Shown here: positions 16,376-24,570 of the stretch, in pieces
Layout: each line of letters starts with the position of its first letter
Position numbering within the stretch: position 1 is the first letter of the stretch
NCBI GenBank assembly: GCA_051867655.1
Contig: JBJDYV010000104.1
Coordinates: forward strand, 124,001-188,000
Origin: JAJPXI01 sp051867655
GTDB taxonomy: Bacteria > Bacillota > Clostridia > Oscillospirales > Oscillospiraceae
Length of the DNA stretch: 64,000 bases
Direction: 5' to 3'
Notes under the pieces: model-generated
What the model saw: only the letters and a program-made list of their open reading frames with translations
Databases searched by the model: none
What the model was told of the DNA's origin: nothing
Made by a program: the position numbers and the translations under genes

Positions 16376-16519
16376 ATGGCCGATACTACCACAAAAGAGG
16401 AATATACCTATCAGATAGATAAAATCAAATTTATTGTCACGCCTGTCTACAAGGATAATGGTGAGTCTATGCGCGACATTCTTTTGAAGCTGATGCTGGC
16501 CGATTTGGAGCCAGCTTAA
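16376..16519 (+). CDS. TnpW family small protein
   Basis: A 47-residue protein with KIKFIVTPVYKDNGESM and DILLKLMLADLE, typical of transposon-encoded TnpW proteins found next to large serine recombinases. ATG follows GGAGAGGAGGG. The role is unknown; location suggests an accessory of recombination. Confidence 0.8.
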   Translation: MADTTTKEEYTYQIDKIKFIVTPVYKDNGESMRDILLKLMLADLEPA

Positions 16520-16537
16520 TTTGTTTTATTGCCATCC

Positions 16538-16566
16538 TTAACACGGGCGGTCAAGAGAGGTATAAT
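16538..16566 (+). promoter_or_regulatory. Promoter of the serine recombinase
   Basis: TTAACA (16538-16543), 17-base spacer, TATAAT (16561-16566), 48 bases before the recombinase start. Confidence 0.7.
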
Positions 16567-16613
16567 ATACATAGGATAAGAGCCTTGCTTGACTGCTTGG
16601 GAAGGAGGAAATT

Positions 16614-18320
16614 TTGAAGCAGTCAAGTAAAATCCAAAACGGCACGGCAGCTCTATATTGCCGCTTGAGTCGTGACGATAATCTGGAAACTGAGTCCAAC
16701 AGCATTACAAATCAGAAAAAGCTACTCCAAAAGGCCGCCAAGAGCAAGGGATATACTGATACGATCTTTTTTGTGGACGATGGCGTGACAGGCACAACCA
16801 TGAAACGCCCCGGCTACCAGAAGATGATCCAAGCCATTGAAGCCGGATATATCACCGCTGTGTTCGTCAAAGACCTGTCCCGCCTGGGCCGCAACTACAT
16901 AGAAGTGGGCAAGCTGACGGAGGAATATTTCCCAGCCCATGACGTGCGGCTGGTGGCTGTCTCTGACGGTTTGGATAGCAGCGAGGGCGAGGATGACTTC
17001 ACGCCTTTCAAAAACATAATGAACGAATACTATGCCAAGGACATTTCCAAGAAGCGGAAGATCGTCAACAAAATGAAGGGCAACGCTGGTATCCCACTCT
17101 CCCCGCCGCCTTACGGCTATATCAAAGACCCGGACAACCCCAAACGCTGGGTGATAGAGCCGGAGGCTGCCGCTGTTGTCCGGCGTATCTACCGTATGGC
17201 CCTTGACGGTTACGGACTGGCAGAGATCGGGGCTGCACTTGAAAGGGACGGTATCAACAATCCCACTTACTACTGGCGGGCCAGGGGGACAAACCGGGGT
17301 GGCTCTAAGAGTACCGTTGAACCCACAAAATGGGGGCACACCACCATCAAGAAGATATTGACCACCCAGGAATACTGCGGGGACGTTATCAACTTTAAGA
17401 GCTATTCCAAGTCCTACAAGCTGAAAAAACGGATCGAAAATCCCGTAGAAAACCGGGCCATCTTTCTTAACGTCCATGAGCCCATCATTGACCGGGCCAC
17501 ATGGGAAAAGGTGCAGGCGGTCACCAAGGGCACACGCCGCAGACGGCCTACTGTTACCCAAGAGCCCAGCATTTTCTCTGGGCGCATGAAATGCCCGGAG
17601 TGCGGCGGCAATCTCAACTTCCATTTCAACCAGGGCAACCATGACATCAAATTCTTTAGCTGCCAAAACCACAATTCTGGACTCCGCAAATGTTCTTCAA
17701 CCCACTATATCCGGCTTGACTTTCTGGAGCAGGTGGTGCTCTGCGAGATCCGCCGTCTGGCGGCCTTTGCCAACGAGTACGAGGACGATTTTCTAAAGGC
17801 CATACTTGGCCGCTCCGCAAAGGTAGCAGAAAACAACCACCGCTTGAAAAAGCGGGAGCTGGTCGGGCTGGTAAACCGGGACAAGGAATTGGATACGCTT
17901 TTTGAGCGGCTCTATGAGGACAATGTGTCCGGCAAGATTGACGATGCCCGCTTTGCCAAAATGTCCAGACGGTATGAGGAGGAACAGGGCGAACTGGCAA
18001 AGAAGATCAAGGCCCTGCGGCTGGAAGTGCAAAAAACCGAAGGTCAGCAAATGGATGTTGAGGAGTTTCTGAGCATGGTACGCCGCTACACCAACGCAAC
18101 CACCGTTACCCAGCGTATGGTGTCCGAGCTTATTGAACGTATCGAGGTATATCCCGCTGAAAAGAAGGATGGGGTCAAAACCCAGCGGGTCACGATTTTC
18201 TACAACTGCATTGGGGCCTTTGACGTGCCGGATCGCCGGAATATCCCTGACATTGACATCGTATTGCCAACAAGAAAGGGCGTAGCCGTCAGCTACGCCC
18301 CGGATCGGATTGCTGTATGA
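16614..18320 (+). CDS. Large serine recombinase (TnpX/TndX-like integrase)
   Basis: A 568-residue integrase that excises and inserts the element. The N-terminal resolvase domain has the catalytic Ser19 in LYCRLSRDD and the typical FVKDLSRLGRNYIEVG block. A recombinase domain (IPLSPPPYGYIKDPDNPKRW) follows, then a zinc ribbon (CPECGG, then SCQNHNSGLRKC), a coiled-coil region and a DUF4368-like C-terminus. The start is TTG at 16614 after AAGGAGG. It lies at the right end of the element as in Tn4451/Tn5397-type transposons. Confidence 0.95.
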   Translation: MKQSSKIQNGTAALYCRLSRDDNLETESNSITNQKKLLQKAAKSKGYTDTIFFVDDGVTGTTMKRPGYQKMIQAIEAGYITAVFVKDLSRLGRNYIEVGKLTEEYFPAHDVRLVAVSDGLDSSEGEDDFTPFKNIMNEYYAKDISKKRKIVNKMKGNAGIPLSPPPYGYIKDPDNPKRWVIEPEAAAVVRRIYRMALDGYGLAEIGAALERDGINNPTYYWRARGTNRGGSKSTVEPTKWGHTTIKKILTTQEYCGDVINFKSYSKSYKLKKRIENPVENRAIFLNVHEPIIDRATWEKVQAVTKGTRRRRPTVTQEPSIFSGRMKCPECGGNLNFHFNQGNHDIKFFSCQNHNSGLRKCSSTHYIRLDFLEQVVLCEIRRLAAFANEYEDDFLKAILGRSAKVAENNHRLKKRELVGLVNRDKELDTLFERLYEDNVSGKIDDARFAKMSRRYEEEQGELAKKIKALRLEVQKTEGQQMDVEEFLSMVRRYTNATTVTQRMVSELIERIEVYPAEKKDGVKTQRVTIFYNCIGAFDVPDRRNIPDIDIVLPTRKGVAVSYAPDRIAV

Positions 18321-18333
18321 GGAGGTGATATTT

Positions 18334-18624
18334 ATGAAAAAAGCAAATGTCGCACTATACATTCGGTTTGCACGTTTAGAGCAGCTTTCTGGAGAAGCTC
18401 AGGCTAAAGCTCTCAAACCAAGGGCTGAAATTGCTGACCCTTTCACTGAACAAGGGCCTGACCTTGTGGCAAGTCAACTCGTTCAAGTGGTGATTGACGG
18501 AAAGGCTGATAGGGTGTTGGTACAAAGGGCAGATATGCTTCCAGCCGCCGTAATCGATACAATAGCAAAGCACGGAGGGAAAATCGAATGTGTAAAAGAT
18601 TGTCCCGCCTCACCCGAAAGATAA
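18334..18624 (+). CDS. Mini-resolvase-like protein without catalytic serine
   Basis: A 96-residue protein starting 14 bases after the integrase stop behind AGGAGG. The first strand VALYIRFARLEQ resembles the resolvase motif YxRVSxxEQ, but the serine position is Ala13. A later segment ADRVLVQRADMLPAAVIDTI resembles the resolvase DxLxVxRxDRLxR block. It lacks the rest of a recombinase. It may modulate the integrase, for example as a directionality factor, but that is inference. Confidence 0.65.
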   Translation: MKKANVALYIRFARLEQLSGEAQAKALKPRAEIADPFTEQGPDLVASQLVQVVIDGKADRVLVQRADMLPAAVIDTIAKHGGKIECVKDCPASPER

Positions 18625-18677
18625 AAAATGCGGAGTGTCCTCAAAGGATACTCAAATCCTATAAGGACACTCCGCAT
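18622..18677 (-). terminator. Terminator of tRNA-Leu(CAG), at the element edge
   Basis: ATGCGGAGTGTCCT (18628-18641) pairs with AGGACACTCCGCAT (18664-18677), with a T-run on the minus strand after the stem. The right end of the conjugative element probably lies within or just left of it. Confidence 0.75.
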
Positions 18678-18764
18678 GGTGCGCGAGGCGGGACTTGAAC
18701 CCGCACGTGCGTAATGCACACTAGAACCTGAATCTAGCGAGTCTGCCAATTCCACCACTCGCGC
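18677..18764 (-). tRNA. tRNA-Leu (CAG)
   Basis: Minus strand: acceptor GCGCGAG/CTCGCGC, anticodon loop TTCAGGT with CAG, long variable arm, GGTTCAAGTCC T-arm, encoded CCA. Confidence 0.95.
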
Positions 18765-18793
18765 ATCTTTCCGCGCTGCTCAGCGCAAGAAAT

Positions 18794-18822
18794 ATACTAC
18801 CACAGGCAGAACTCCGTGTCAA
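18794..18822 (-). promoter_or_regulatory. Promoter of tRNA-Leu(CAG)
   Basis: Minus strand: TTGACA (18822-18817), 17-base spacer, TAGTAT (18799-18794). Confidence 0.7.
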
Positions 18823-18874
18823 TACTTTTTTTATCTTTTTTTCGAATTTCGGCAGGAAATTTCAAAAGTGGCCC

Positions 18875-18903
18875 TTTACAAAAAGGGGAAAGGTTGCTAT
18901 AAT
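18875..18903 (+). promoter_or_regulatory. Promoter of tRNA-Arg
   Basis: TTTACA (18875-18880), 17-base spacer, TATAAT (18898-18903). Confidence 0.7.
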
Positions 18904-18937
18904 AATCCCTGTTGAAAAACCGCTTCGCGGTTGATAT

Positions 18938-19013
18938 GCGTCCGTAGCGCAATGGATAGCGCATCAGATTCCGGTTCTGAGGGTTGGGGGTTCGAGTCCC
19001 TTCGGGCGTGCCA
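18938..19013 (+). tRNA. tRNA-Arg (CCG)
   Basis: Acceptor GCGTCCG with CGGGCGT, anticodon loop TTCCGGT with CCG, T-arm GGGTTCGAGTCCC, encoded CCA. Confidence 0.95.
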
Positions 19014-19052
19014 AAAAGCCAACACTCCATTCATGGAGGGTTGGCTTTTTTG
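19014..19052 (+). terminator. Terminator of tRNA-Arg
   Basis: AAAAAGCCAACACTCC pairs with GGAGGGTTGGCTTTTTT directly after the CCA end. Confidence 0.8.
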
Positions 19053-19204
19053 TATGCCCAGGGCCGAACCCCGGGTGAGATACGTGAGCCTCCGAGAGGC
19101 GGGACATGCCGCCGGCATCTCCCGCTTTCGCTTCGACTTTGGGCGCATTTGGCTGTTCTCTTGACAAACGTAGTATTTTATGTAAGAATGAGACGTCTTC
19201 GAGT

Positions 19205-19375
19205 CCTCATTCCTAAAGCAGCCGCTATGGAGTCTGGACCGTGCCATTCATTTGGCTCAGGGTCATTTTGAAAACAAAATGGCCTTCCGTGTTCGAGAAG
19301 GAGACGGTATACAGCGCTTGCCGAGGCTGTCTGGGGCCACGGTGCGGTTTTGTTGTCCGTTTCTGACGAAAACGG
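19205..19375 (+). ncRNA. Structured leader of the Mo/W operon, possible molybdenum-cofactor-type riboswitch
   Basis: The 19053-19407 gap has no gene but carries nested hairpins: GGTCATTTTG/CAAAATGGCC (19261-19284), then CCTTCCGTG...GAGAAGGAGACGGTATACAG. The latter resembles the 3' part of Moco-type leaders. The family match is from memory and uncertain; the location before a molybdate-type transporter is the main support. Confidence 0.4.
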
Positions 19376-19407
19376 GCAATTTTTTATTTATAAAGGAGAA
19401 GAACACA

Positions 19408-20982
19408 ATGAAGAAAATCATCGCACTGCTGCTTGCTCTCTGCATGGCGCTCGGCCTGCTGGCCGGCTGCAGCAGCAACGGCAGCAACAACAGCGCAGAC
19501 AAGGTCAGCGAGTCCCCTTCCGCCGGCGGCACGGAACCCACCGGCGCGCCCGAGGCGGAAGCGGTTGAACTGATCGTGTTCGCCGCCGCTTCCATGACCG
19601 AGACCCTGACCGAGCTGGGCAACAAGTACATGGAAGAAAACAAGAACATCAGCATCGTCTTCAACTTCGACTCCTCCGGCACTCTGAAGACCCAGATCCA
19701 GGAGGGCGCCGACTGCGACATCTTCATCTCCGCCGGTCAGAAGCAGATGAACCAGCTGGACAAGGACGCCGATCCCTCCGTCAACACCGAGGGTCTGGAC
19801 TTCGTTCTGGAGGGCACCCGCTTCGACATTCTGGAGAACAAGGTCGCCCTGGCCGTGCCCGACGGCAACCCCAAGGGCATCAACTCCTATGACGATATGG
19901 CCGCCGGCCTGAAGGACGGCTCCATCATGCTGGCGATGGGCAACTCCGATGTGCCCGTGGGCCAGTACACCCAGAAGATCCTGAAGTACTATGAGCTGTC
20001 TGAGGAAGATCTGGCTGCCGCCGGCAGCGTTACTTACGGCTCCAACGTGAAGGAAGTCACCACCCAGGTCTCCGAGGCCACCGTGGACTGCGGCATCATC
20101 TACCAGACCGACGCCTTCTCCGCCGGTCTGACCGTAGTGGACACCGCCACCGCCAAGATGTGCGGCCAGGTCATCTATCCCGCCGCCGTTTTGAATGTCA
20201 CCAAGCATGAAGCGGAAGCGAAAGCCTTCCTGGAGTACCTGACCGGCGACGAGGCCGACGCGGTGTTCGAGAAGGTGGGCTTCACCCCGCTGGGCAATAC
20301 CGTCGATCTGACCGGTCAGGCCCTGATGATCTACTGCGGCGCCGGTATGCAGCAGCCCTTCGCGGAGATCGCCGCCGCCTTTGAGGAGGCGACCGGCTGC
20401 GAAATGAATGTGACCTATGCCAACGCCGCCCAGATCCAGACCCAGATCCAGACTGCCCAGGAGGGCGACTTCTTCATCGCCGGCGCCGCCGACGAGGTCA
20501 AGCCCGTCAGCGACTATGTGGAGAGCAGCGTGAACCTGGTCAAGCACATCCCCGTCGTGGCCGTTGCCGCGGGCAACCCCAAGGGGATCACCAGCATCGC
20601 CGACCTGGCCAGGGATGACGTTGTGACCGTCATCGGCGACTCCCAGTCCACCCCCATCGGCAAGATCGCCGTGAAGGCCTTCGCGGATCACGGCATCAGC
20701 GATTCCGTCAATCTGGCGGCTACCACCACCACCGCGCCCCAGCTAGCCACCCTGATCTCTCTGGGTGAGGCGGACGCGGCCGTCATCTGGAAGGAAAACT
20801 GCAACGTGGACGGCGTGGAGATCTGCGACCTTCCCGAGATGGAGGCCTACATCAAGACGATCCCCGCGGCCCGGCTGAGCTGCTCCGCCGCGCCCGAGGC
20901 CGCCGACGCCTTCAGTGCGTTCCTGGCTTCCGACACCGCGCAGGACATCTGGATGTCCTATGGCTACGAGCTGGCTGAATGA
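19408..20982 (+). CDS. Tandem-domain molybdate/tungstate-binding lipoprotein
   Basis: A 524-residue lipoprotein with lipobox LAGC (Cys21). It contains two complete ModA-type binding domains. The first, about residues 47-290, has IVFAAASMTETLTELG, FDSSGTLKTQIQEGADCDIF and ISAG. The second, about 298-520, has MIYCGAGMQQPFAEIAAAF and a DFFIAGAADEV block. Usual family proteins are about 250 residues with one domain. ATG is at 19408 behind AAAGGAG. It is the first gene of a permease-ATPase-DUF364 operon. Confidence 0.88.
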   Translation: MKKIIALLLALCMALGLLAGCSSNGSNNSADKVSESPSAGGTEPTGAPEAEAVELIVFAAASMTETLTELGNKYMEENKNISIVFNFDSSGTLKTQIQEGADCDIFISAGQKQMNQLDKDADPSVNTEGLDFVLEGTRFDILENKVALAVPDGNPKGINSYDDMAAGLKDGSIMLAMGNSDVPVGQYTQKILKYYELSEEDLAAAGSVTYGSNVKEVTTQVSEATVDCGIIYQTDAFSAGLTVVDTATAKMCGQVIYPAAVLNVTKHEAEAKAFLEYLTGDEADAVFEKVGFTPLGNTVDLTGQALMIYCGAGMQQPFAEIAAAFEEATGCEMNVTYANAAQIQTQIQTAQEGDFFIAGAADEVKPVSDYVESSVNLVKHIPVVAVAAGNPKGITSIADLARDDVVTVIGDSQSTPIGKIAVKAFADHGISDSVNLAATTTTAPQLATLISLGEADAAVIWKENCNVDGVEICDLPEMEAYIKTIPAARLSCSAAPEAADAFSAFLASDTAQDIWMSYGYELAE

Positions 20983-21782
20983 AACGCCGGGGATGGAACG
21001 GCTTTTCCCTCTTCTGCGTCATTCTGACCGCCCTCGCCCTGCTCCTTGTCGGGGGTAATGTGGCCGTCATTGTGTTCCGGGGGCTGCAAAGCCTCCCGGA
21101 ACGCATCATGCAGGCCGAAACCCTGTTCGCCCTGCGGCTGAGCGTCAAAAGCGCCTGCATCTCAACGGTCTTGTGCTTCGTGCTGGCTGTGCCCACCGCC
21201 TACACCCTGACGCGGACAAATATCCCGGGCCGGCGCGTCATGGAGACCGTGCTGGAGCTGACCATGTCCCTGCCCTACATCGTGCTGGGCCTCAGCCTGC
21301 TGATCCTGTTTTCCTCGCCGGCCGGAAAGTGGCTGAAAAGCGCCGGGTTCCCCGTGGTGTTCAGCCAGAACGGCATCATCATGGCCCAGCTGGTGGTCAA
21401 CCTGCCCTTTGCGGTCAAGCTGTCCTCCGCCGCGTTCCAGAGCGCGGACAAAAAGCTGGAGTGTGTGGCGGGACTGCTGGGCGCGTCCCCCGCGCGGCAG
21501 TTCTGGACCATCCTGCTGCCCCTGAGCCGGCACGCGCTGATCAGCGCGGTGATCCTGGTCTGGTCCCGGGCCCTGGGCGAATTCGGCGCCACCCTGATGC
21601 TGGTGGGCGTCACGCGGATGAAGACCGAGACCCTGCCCGCCAGCATCTACCTCGCCGTCAGCACCAACGACCTGGACGGCGCCCTGGCCAGCGCATTCAT
21701 CCTTTTGTGCATCTCAGCCCTGTCGCTGGCGCTCGCCAATACTCTGTCCGGAACGGGGCGTGAACGGAGCCGCTATGTGTAA
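20979..21782 (+). CDS. ModB/TupB-type ABC permease
   Basis: A 267-residue permease with about six membrane segments and the cytoplasmic EAA loop near LECVAGLLGASPARQFWTIL. It shares a four-base ATGA overlap with the binding protein. The extended central stretch LSLLILFSSPAGKWLKSAGF is typical of this sub-family. It passes molybdate, tungstate or a similar oxyanion with its partner proteins. Confidence 0.87.
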   Translation: MKRRGWNGFSLFCVILTALALLLVGGNVAVIVFRGLQSLPERIMQAETLFALRLSVKSACISTVLCFVLAVPTAYTLTRTNIPGRRVMETVLELTMSLPYIVLGLSLLILFSSPAGKWLKSAGFPVVFSQNGIIMAQLVVNLPFAVKLSSAAFQSADKKLECVAGLLGASPARQFWTILLPLSRHALISAVILVWSRALGEFGATLMLVGVTRMKTETLPASIYLAVSTNDLDGALASAFILLCISALSLALANTLSGTGRERSRYV

Positions 21783-22518
21783 TGATGTGATCTGCGTCGA
21801 AAACGTCAGCGTGCAGCGGGGCAGCTTCCTGCTGGATCAAGTCAGCTTTTCGGTGCACGAAAACGAGATCATGGCGATCATCGGAAAAACGGGGTCCGGA
21901 AAGACCCTTCTGCTGGAGACCGCCGCCGGGTTCTGCAAGCCGCGCTCCGGCGCGGTCCTCTACCAGGGGACGCCCATCCACCAGATCCCCGTGTACCGCA
22001 GGAACATCGGGTACCTCTACCAGGACTACGGCCTGTTCCCCCATATGACCGCCGCGGCGAATATCGGTTACGGGCTGAAGGTCCAGCACCGCCCCCGGGC
22101 GGAGATCAAGGCCCGGGTGGAGGAGATGGCGGAGCGCTTCGGCATCCGGGACATCCTGGACCAGTACCCCGGGACCCTCAGCGGCGGGGAACAGCAGCGG
22201 GTCGCCCTGGCCCGGGCGCTGATGATGCGCGTGCCCCTGCTTCTGCTGGACGAGCCGTTCTCCGCCCTGGACCCGGTGACCAAAAACGGCTTATACCAAA
22301 TGCTGCAGGATGTGTGCCGGGACTTCCGGTGCGCGGCCCTGTTCGTGACCCACGACTTTACGGAGGCGACCCGCCTGGCCGACCGGGTGGGGGTCCTGAT
22401 CGGAGGAAAGCTCCGGGGCGTGGTCCCGTCCCGGGAGCTGTTCACCGCCCCGTGGGATGGCGATGTGAAGGCTTTCCTCGGTTTGGCGGACGGTTCGCCG
22501 GAGGGAGAGAGAACATGA
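21775..22518 (+). CDS. ModC-type ABC ATPase
   Basis: A 247-residue ABC ATPase with Walker A GKTGSGKT, signature LSGGEQQRV, Walker B LLLLDEPFSAL and switch histidine in FVTHDFTEA. It is shorter than classical ModC and lacks the C-terminal MOP domain. ATG at 21775 overlaps the permease stop by eight bases; an in-frame ATG at 21760 is less likely. Confidence 0.9.
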   Translation: MCNDVICVENVSVQRGSFLLDQVSFSVHENEIMAIIGKTGSGKTLLLETAAGFCKPRSGAVLYQGTPIHQIPVYRRNIGYLYQDYGLFPHMTAAANIGYGLKVQHRPRAEIKARVEEMAERFGIRDILDQYPGTLSGGEQQRVALARALMMRVPLLLLDEPFSALDPVTKNGLYQMLQDVCRDFRCAALFVTHDFTEATRLADRVGVLIGGKLRGVVPSRELFTAPWDGDVKAFLGLADGSPEGERT

Positions 22519-23270
22519 CAACAGAAGAATTTTATCGCGTCCTGAAGCAGCGCTTTGAGCAGGTCCTTGCCGACAACGGCATCGGAGACGAAGCCGTCCG
22601 GGTGACCTGCCGGGCACTGTCGCCGGAGGAGGCCATCGGCAATACCGCGCGGAGGGACTTTCCCATCCTGACGGGCAAGGACGTCATGATCCAGGCGGAG
22701 TTCCGCGGCTTTCGCGGGCAGGCCTTTACCGACGCGCCCCTGGAGTTCCGGGGCAGCCTGGCCGACGTGCTGGCCATGGATCTGGAGCGCGATCCCCACG
22801 CCCGGGGGCTGTACATCGCCGTGCTGAACGCCGTCATGTGTTCCCTGGGCAAATGTCAGGGCACCGTGCACTGCCGCACGGAGGGGCCCGAGCTCTGCGC
22901 GAAGGACATGCACGCCTGGCTGCGGGAGCACTATCCGGACCGGAAGAAGATCGCCCTGATCGGCTACCAGCCCGCCCTGCTGGAGATGCTGGCAAACAGC
23001 ATCTGCCAGGTGCGTGTGCTGGACCTGAATCCGGCCAATGTGGGCACGGTGCGCTACGGCGTTCTGGTGGAGGACGGCGTCAGGGACTACGAGGCCGTGG
23101 TGAACGGCTTCGCGGATCTGATCCTCTGCACGGGCAGCACGATCTGCAACGGGACCATCGTCAATTACATCGGTCTGGACACCGAGGTAGTCTTCTTCGG
23201 AACGACGATCTCCGGAAGCGCCGGCCTGATGGGGCTGAAGCGGGCCTGCTTTGCCGACCGGTACGCGTGA
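22515..23270 (+). CDS. DUF364 family (putative heavy-metal chelation) protein
   Basis: A 251-residue soluble protein of the DUF364 type, with an N-terminal domain and a Rossmann-like C-terminal domain (KIALIGYQPALLEMLANSIC, VLDLNPANVG, LILCTGSTICNGTIVNYIG). It overlaps the ATPase by ATGA. DUF364 genes are often found with molybdate/tungstate transporters; the exact role is unknown, perhaps intracellular handling of the metal or of a cofactor. Confidence 0.8.
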   Translation: MTTEEFYRVLKQRFEQVLADNGIGDEAVRVTCRALSPEEAIGNTARRDFPILTGKDVMIQAEFRGFRGQAFTDAPLEFRGSLADVLAMDLERDPHARGLYIAVLNAVMCSLGKCQGTVHCRTEGPELCAKDMHAWLREHYPDRKKIALIGYQPALLEMLANSICQVRVLDLNPANVGTVRYGVLVEDGVRDYEAVVNGFADLILCTGSTICNGTIVNYIGLDTEVVFFGTTISGSAGLMGLKRACFADRYA

Positions 23271-23285
23271 CCGGCGAAAAAATGC

Positions 23286-23323
23286 AAAAAAGAAGCTGCG
23301 GTTTTCACCGCAGCTTCTTTTTT
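23286..23323 (+). terminator. Terminator of the Mo/W operon
   Basis: AAAAAAGAAGCTGCGG pairs with CCGCAGCTTCTTTTTT; it is symmetric enough to serve the converging gene too. Confidence 0.85.
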
Positions 23324-23338
23324 GGTTATGTACGAGAA

Positions 23339-24382
23339 TTACACCTTCAGGTTGAACAGACGGATGGCGTTGCCGCTCATGACCAGCTCGCGGTCCTCGT
23401 CGGAAATGTCCAGACCCTTCATGAACTCCACGCCGTCGCTCATCCAGTTGTAGAACACGGGGAAGGAGGAGCTGAACAGGATGTGGTCCGCGCCGCACAC
23501 CTTGATCGCGCACTCCACCTGGTCCTTGCCCCAGGAGGCGGGGTGGGTGGTGTCGAAGTACAGGTTGTTCTTCAGATAGCCGCGGATCTTGTCGCCCTCG
23601 CTCAGATCCAGACGGTCCATGGCCTCCACCTTCTTGGACTTGTGCGGGCACAGCAGGTTGTAGTTAGCGAACCAGTTGCCGCCGAACATGGTGTGGATGA
23701 ACTTCAGGTTGGGCATCTCCTCGAACATGTGGCTGAACAGCTCACGGCCCACGGCGGTGGCCTGGTCGGTCACGCGGCCCAGCTCACGGCGCAGGTTGGT
23801 GAACTCATACAGGCTCTGCCAGTGCACAGGGCCGGGAGTGTGGTGCACCACGACGGGCACGCCCAGCTTCTCGATGGTCTTCAGATAGGGACGGAACACC
23901 TCGTCGTCCAGGTACAGCTGGCCGTAGTGGCAGGCAACCTGCACGCCGACCATGCCCAGCTCCTTGATGCAGCGCTCCAGCTCGTAGATGTTCTCCTTGC
24001 CGCCCCACGGGGGAACGCAGGCGTTGGCATAAAGACGGCCGTTGGAACGCTTGCACATATCGGCAGCGTTGTCGTTGACGACCTTGCAGGTGTCCAGACG
24101 CAGCCACTCCTGCCACACGGGCACGCGCAGCACGCCGATGTCCACGCCGGCGTCGTCCATGGCCTTCAGCTTGGCCTCCAGGCAGTAGTCGCCCTCGACA
24201 TAGTTCAGGTTCTGATAGCCCTTGGGCTTCTCCAGGATGATCTGGCGCTTGCCCTTCTCGGTCACGCCCATGCTGGCGATCTCGCCGAAGCCGCGGGGAG
24301 CCGTGGTCAGAAAGCCGTTCAGGACTTCTTCATCATCGAACAGGTTTTCCGGGAGGTGATGCATATTGACATCAATGATCAT
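23339..24382 (-). CDS. Amidohydrolase-2-like protein with altered metal ligands
   Basis: A 347-residue protein of the ACMSD/amidohydrolase-2 (TIM-barrel) type: a start MIIDVNMHHLPE, a central VVVHH near residue 181, and FIHTMFGG near residue 229. The usual IDxHxH reads DVNMH, so the first histidine is Asn6. The C-terminal GSDxP-like motif reads LFSSSFPV near residue 304, so the Asp is a Ser. It may bind metal differently, be a decarboxylase variant or be inactive. It is converging with the Mo/W operon. A Crp/Fnr-type palindrome lies in its promoter. Confidence 0.8.
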   Translation of the reverse strand: MIIDVNMHHLPENLFDDEEVLNGFLTTAPRGFGEIASMGVTEKGKRQIILEKPKGYQNLNYVEGDYCLEAKLKAMDDAGVDIGVLRVPVWQEWLRLDTCKVVNDNAADMCKRSNGRLYANACVPPWGGKENIYELERCIKELGMVGVQVACHYGQLYLDDEVFRPYLKTIEKLGVPVVVHHTPGPVHWQSLYEFTNLRRELGRVTDQATAVGRELFSHMFEEMPNLKFIHTMFGGNWFANYNLLCPHKSKKVEAMDRLDLSEGDKIRGYLKNNLYFDTTHPASWGKDQVECAIKVCGADHILFSSSFPVFYNWMSDGVEFMKGLDISDEDRELVMSGNAIRLFNLKV

Positions 24383-24471
24383 GGGATTCCTCTCCTTTTT
24401 ATGATAGTGTAGGTCGGGCGCGGAACCGCTTTCCGAAAGCGCTTGCCGCCCCCTCCCCGGATTACGGCCCT

Positions 24472-24515
24472 ATTGTACCGAAGCCGGTCTCTGTTTTCTG
24501 TAACATCATGTTACA
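24472..24515 (-). promoter_or_regulatory. Crp/Fnr-type operator and promoter
   Basis: TGTAACATCATGTTACA (24499-24515) is a perfect 17-base palindrome. The minus-strand -10 is TACAAT (24477-24472), with an expected start near 24465, so the palindrome centre is about 42 bases upstream: the class II activator position. The likely binder is the Crp/Fnr protein encoded next door. Confidence 0.7.
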
Positions 24516-24539
24516 AAAGCAAAAATTTTTTAAAAAATA

Positions 24540-24564
24540 AGAGAGCCGTCCAAAGACGGCCCTC
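24540..24564 (-). terminator. Terminator of the Crp/Fnr gene
   Basis: GAGGGCCGTC/GACGGCTCTC on the minus strand, followed by TTATTTTTT. Confidence 0.75.
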
Positions 24565-24570
24565 GGCGGT

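Noticed and set aside
16042..16422. Basic, Arg-rich open frame in the noncoding block before TnpW
   Set aside because: It has no ribosome site, odd composition, overlaps the TnpW gene in another frame and crosses a terminator-like hairpin.
18931..19271. Frames overlapping tRNA-Arg and the following leader
   Set aside because: They read through a tRNA and its terminator and are not plausible genes.
19384..20691. Long minus-strand frame opposite the ModA-type gene
   Set aside because: Repetitive His/Gly/Val/Leu composition is a shadow of the GC-rich plus-strand gene; no start site or domain.
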